A DNA stretch of 5,359 nt from Candidatus Omnitrophota bacterium (GTDB lineage: Bacteria > Ratteibacteria > UBA8468 > B48-G9 > JAFGKM01): the NCBI GenBank assembly GCA_023818785.1, contig JAMWCO010000113.1, forward strand, positions 1-5,359, given 5' to 3'. Position 1 is the first letter of the stretch; each line of letters begins with the position of its first letter. The translations under genes were made by a program, and so were the position numbers. Shown here one piece after another: positions 5,338 to 5,359 of the stretch. The notes beneath the pieces were generated by a model that saw nothing but the letters and a program-made list of their open reading frames with translations, made no database searches and was not told the DNA's origin.

Positions 5338-5359
5338 TTGCGGGGGGCCGATTTGAACG
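5338..5359 (-). tRNA. 3' end of a tRNA, probably initiator tRNA-fMet (partial)
   Basis: Read on the minus strand, the right edge gives CG, T-loop TTCAAAT, T-stem 3' strand CGGCC, then acceptor 3' strand CCCCGCA and discriminator A (5338). The two visible T-stem bases before the loop (C,G) pair with the first two after it (C,G). CCCCGCA plus A73 and the TTCAAAT loop match the end of bacterial initiator tRNA-fMet as I know it, where A72 is deliberately unpaired with base 1. The next bases are AT, so CCA is not encoded. The anticodon and 5' half lie outside the window, so another tRNA beginning TGCGGGG cannot be excluded. It points the same way as the pilus genes, 23 bases from the GTG. Confidence 0.75.

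Overview
The window is a low-GC bacterial segment: most of it is visibly about 30% G+C and the proteins are rich in Lys, Ile and Glu. It carries four co-directional minus-strand genes that match the inner-membrane alignment complex and outer-membrane secretin of a type IV pilus (T4P), or of the related type II secretion (T2S) machine. The layout reads right to left. At the right edge is the 3' end of a tRNA that looks like the initiator tRNA-fMet. After 23 bases come a PilM-PilN fusion (GTG start), a PilO-like protein (4-base overlap), and a large membrane protein with PilP/GspC signatures (4-base gap). After a further 46 bases comes the secretin, which is cut by the left edge of the window.

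The genes fit together as one envelope-spanning assembly. The actin-like PilM part sits in the cytoplasm. The PilN part of the same chain crosses the inner membrane and should pair with the PilO-like protein. The PilP/GspC-like protein would bridge from the inner membrane to the N-terminal periplasmic domains of the secretin. The order follows the classical pilMNOPQ order but is packed into four genes, and the architecture borrows from T2S (fused GspL-like protein, membrane-anchored GspC-like protein). No pilin, pilin peptidase or hexameric ATPase lies in the window, so pilus versus secretion function cannot be settled here.

The unusual parts are: the third gene, whose PilP/GspC-like C-terminus is preceded by about 310 residues of extremely charged cytoplasmic helix; a 60-residue Pro/Gly/Ala insert inside the PilN periplasmic domain, encoded by an island of about 57% G+C; a consensus sigma-70-type promoter placed almost on top of the secretin ribosome binding site; and the initiator tRNA directly before the operon with no visible terminator. 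The PilO-like protein and the repeat-bearing secretin recall the Amuc_1098-1102 locus of Akkermansia, which hints at the PVC superphylum (perhaps an Omnitrophota-like lineage). That assignment is inference from gene order and recalled family features, not a search result. The plus strand shows no convincing gene; its open frames are antisense shadows. No insertion sequence, CRISPR array or rho-independent terminator was seen, and no stretch longer than 46 bases lacks a gene.
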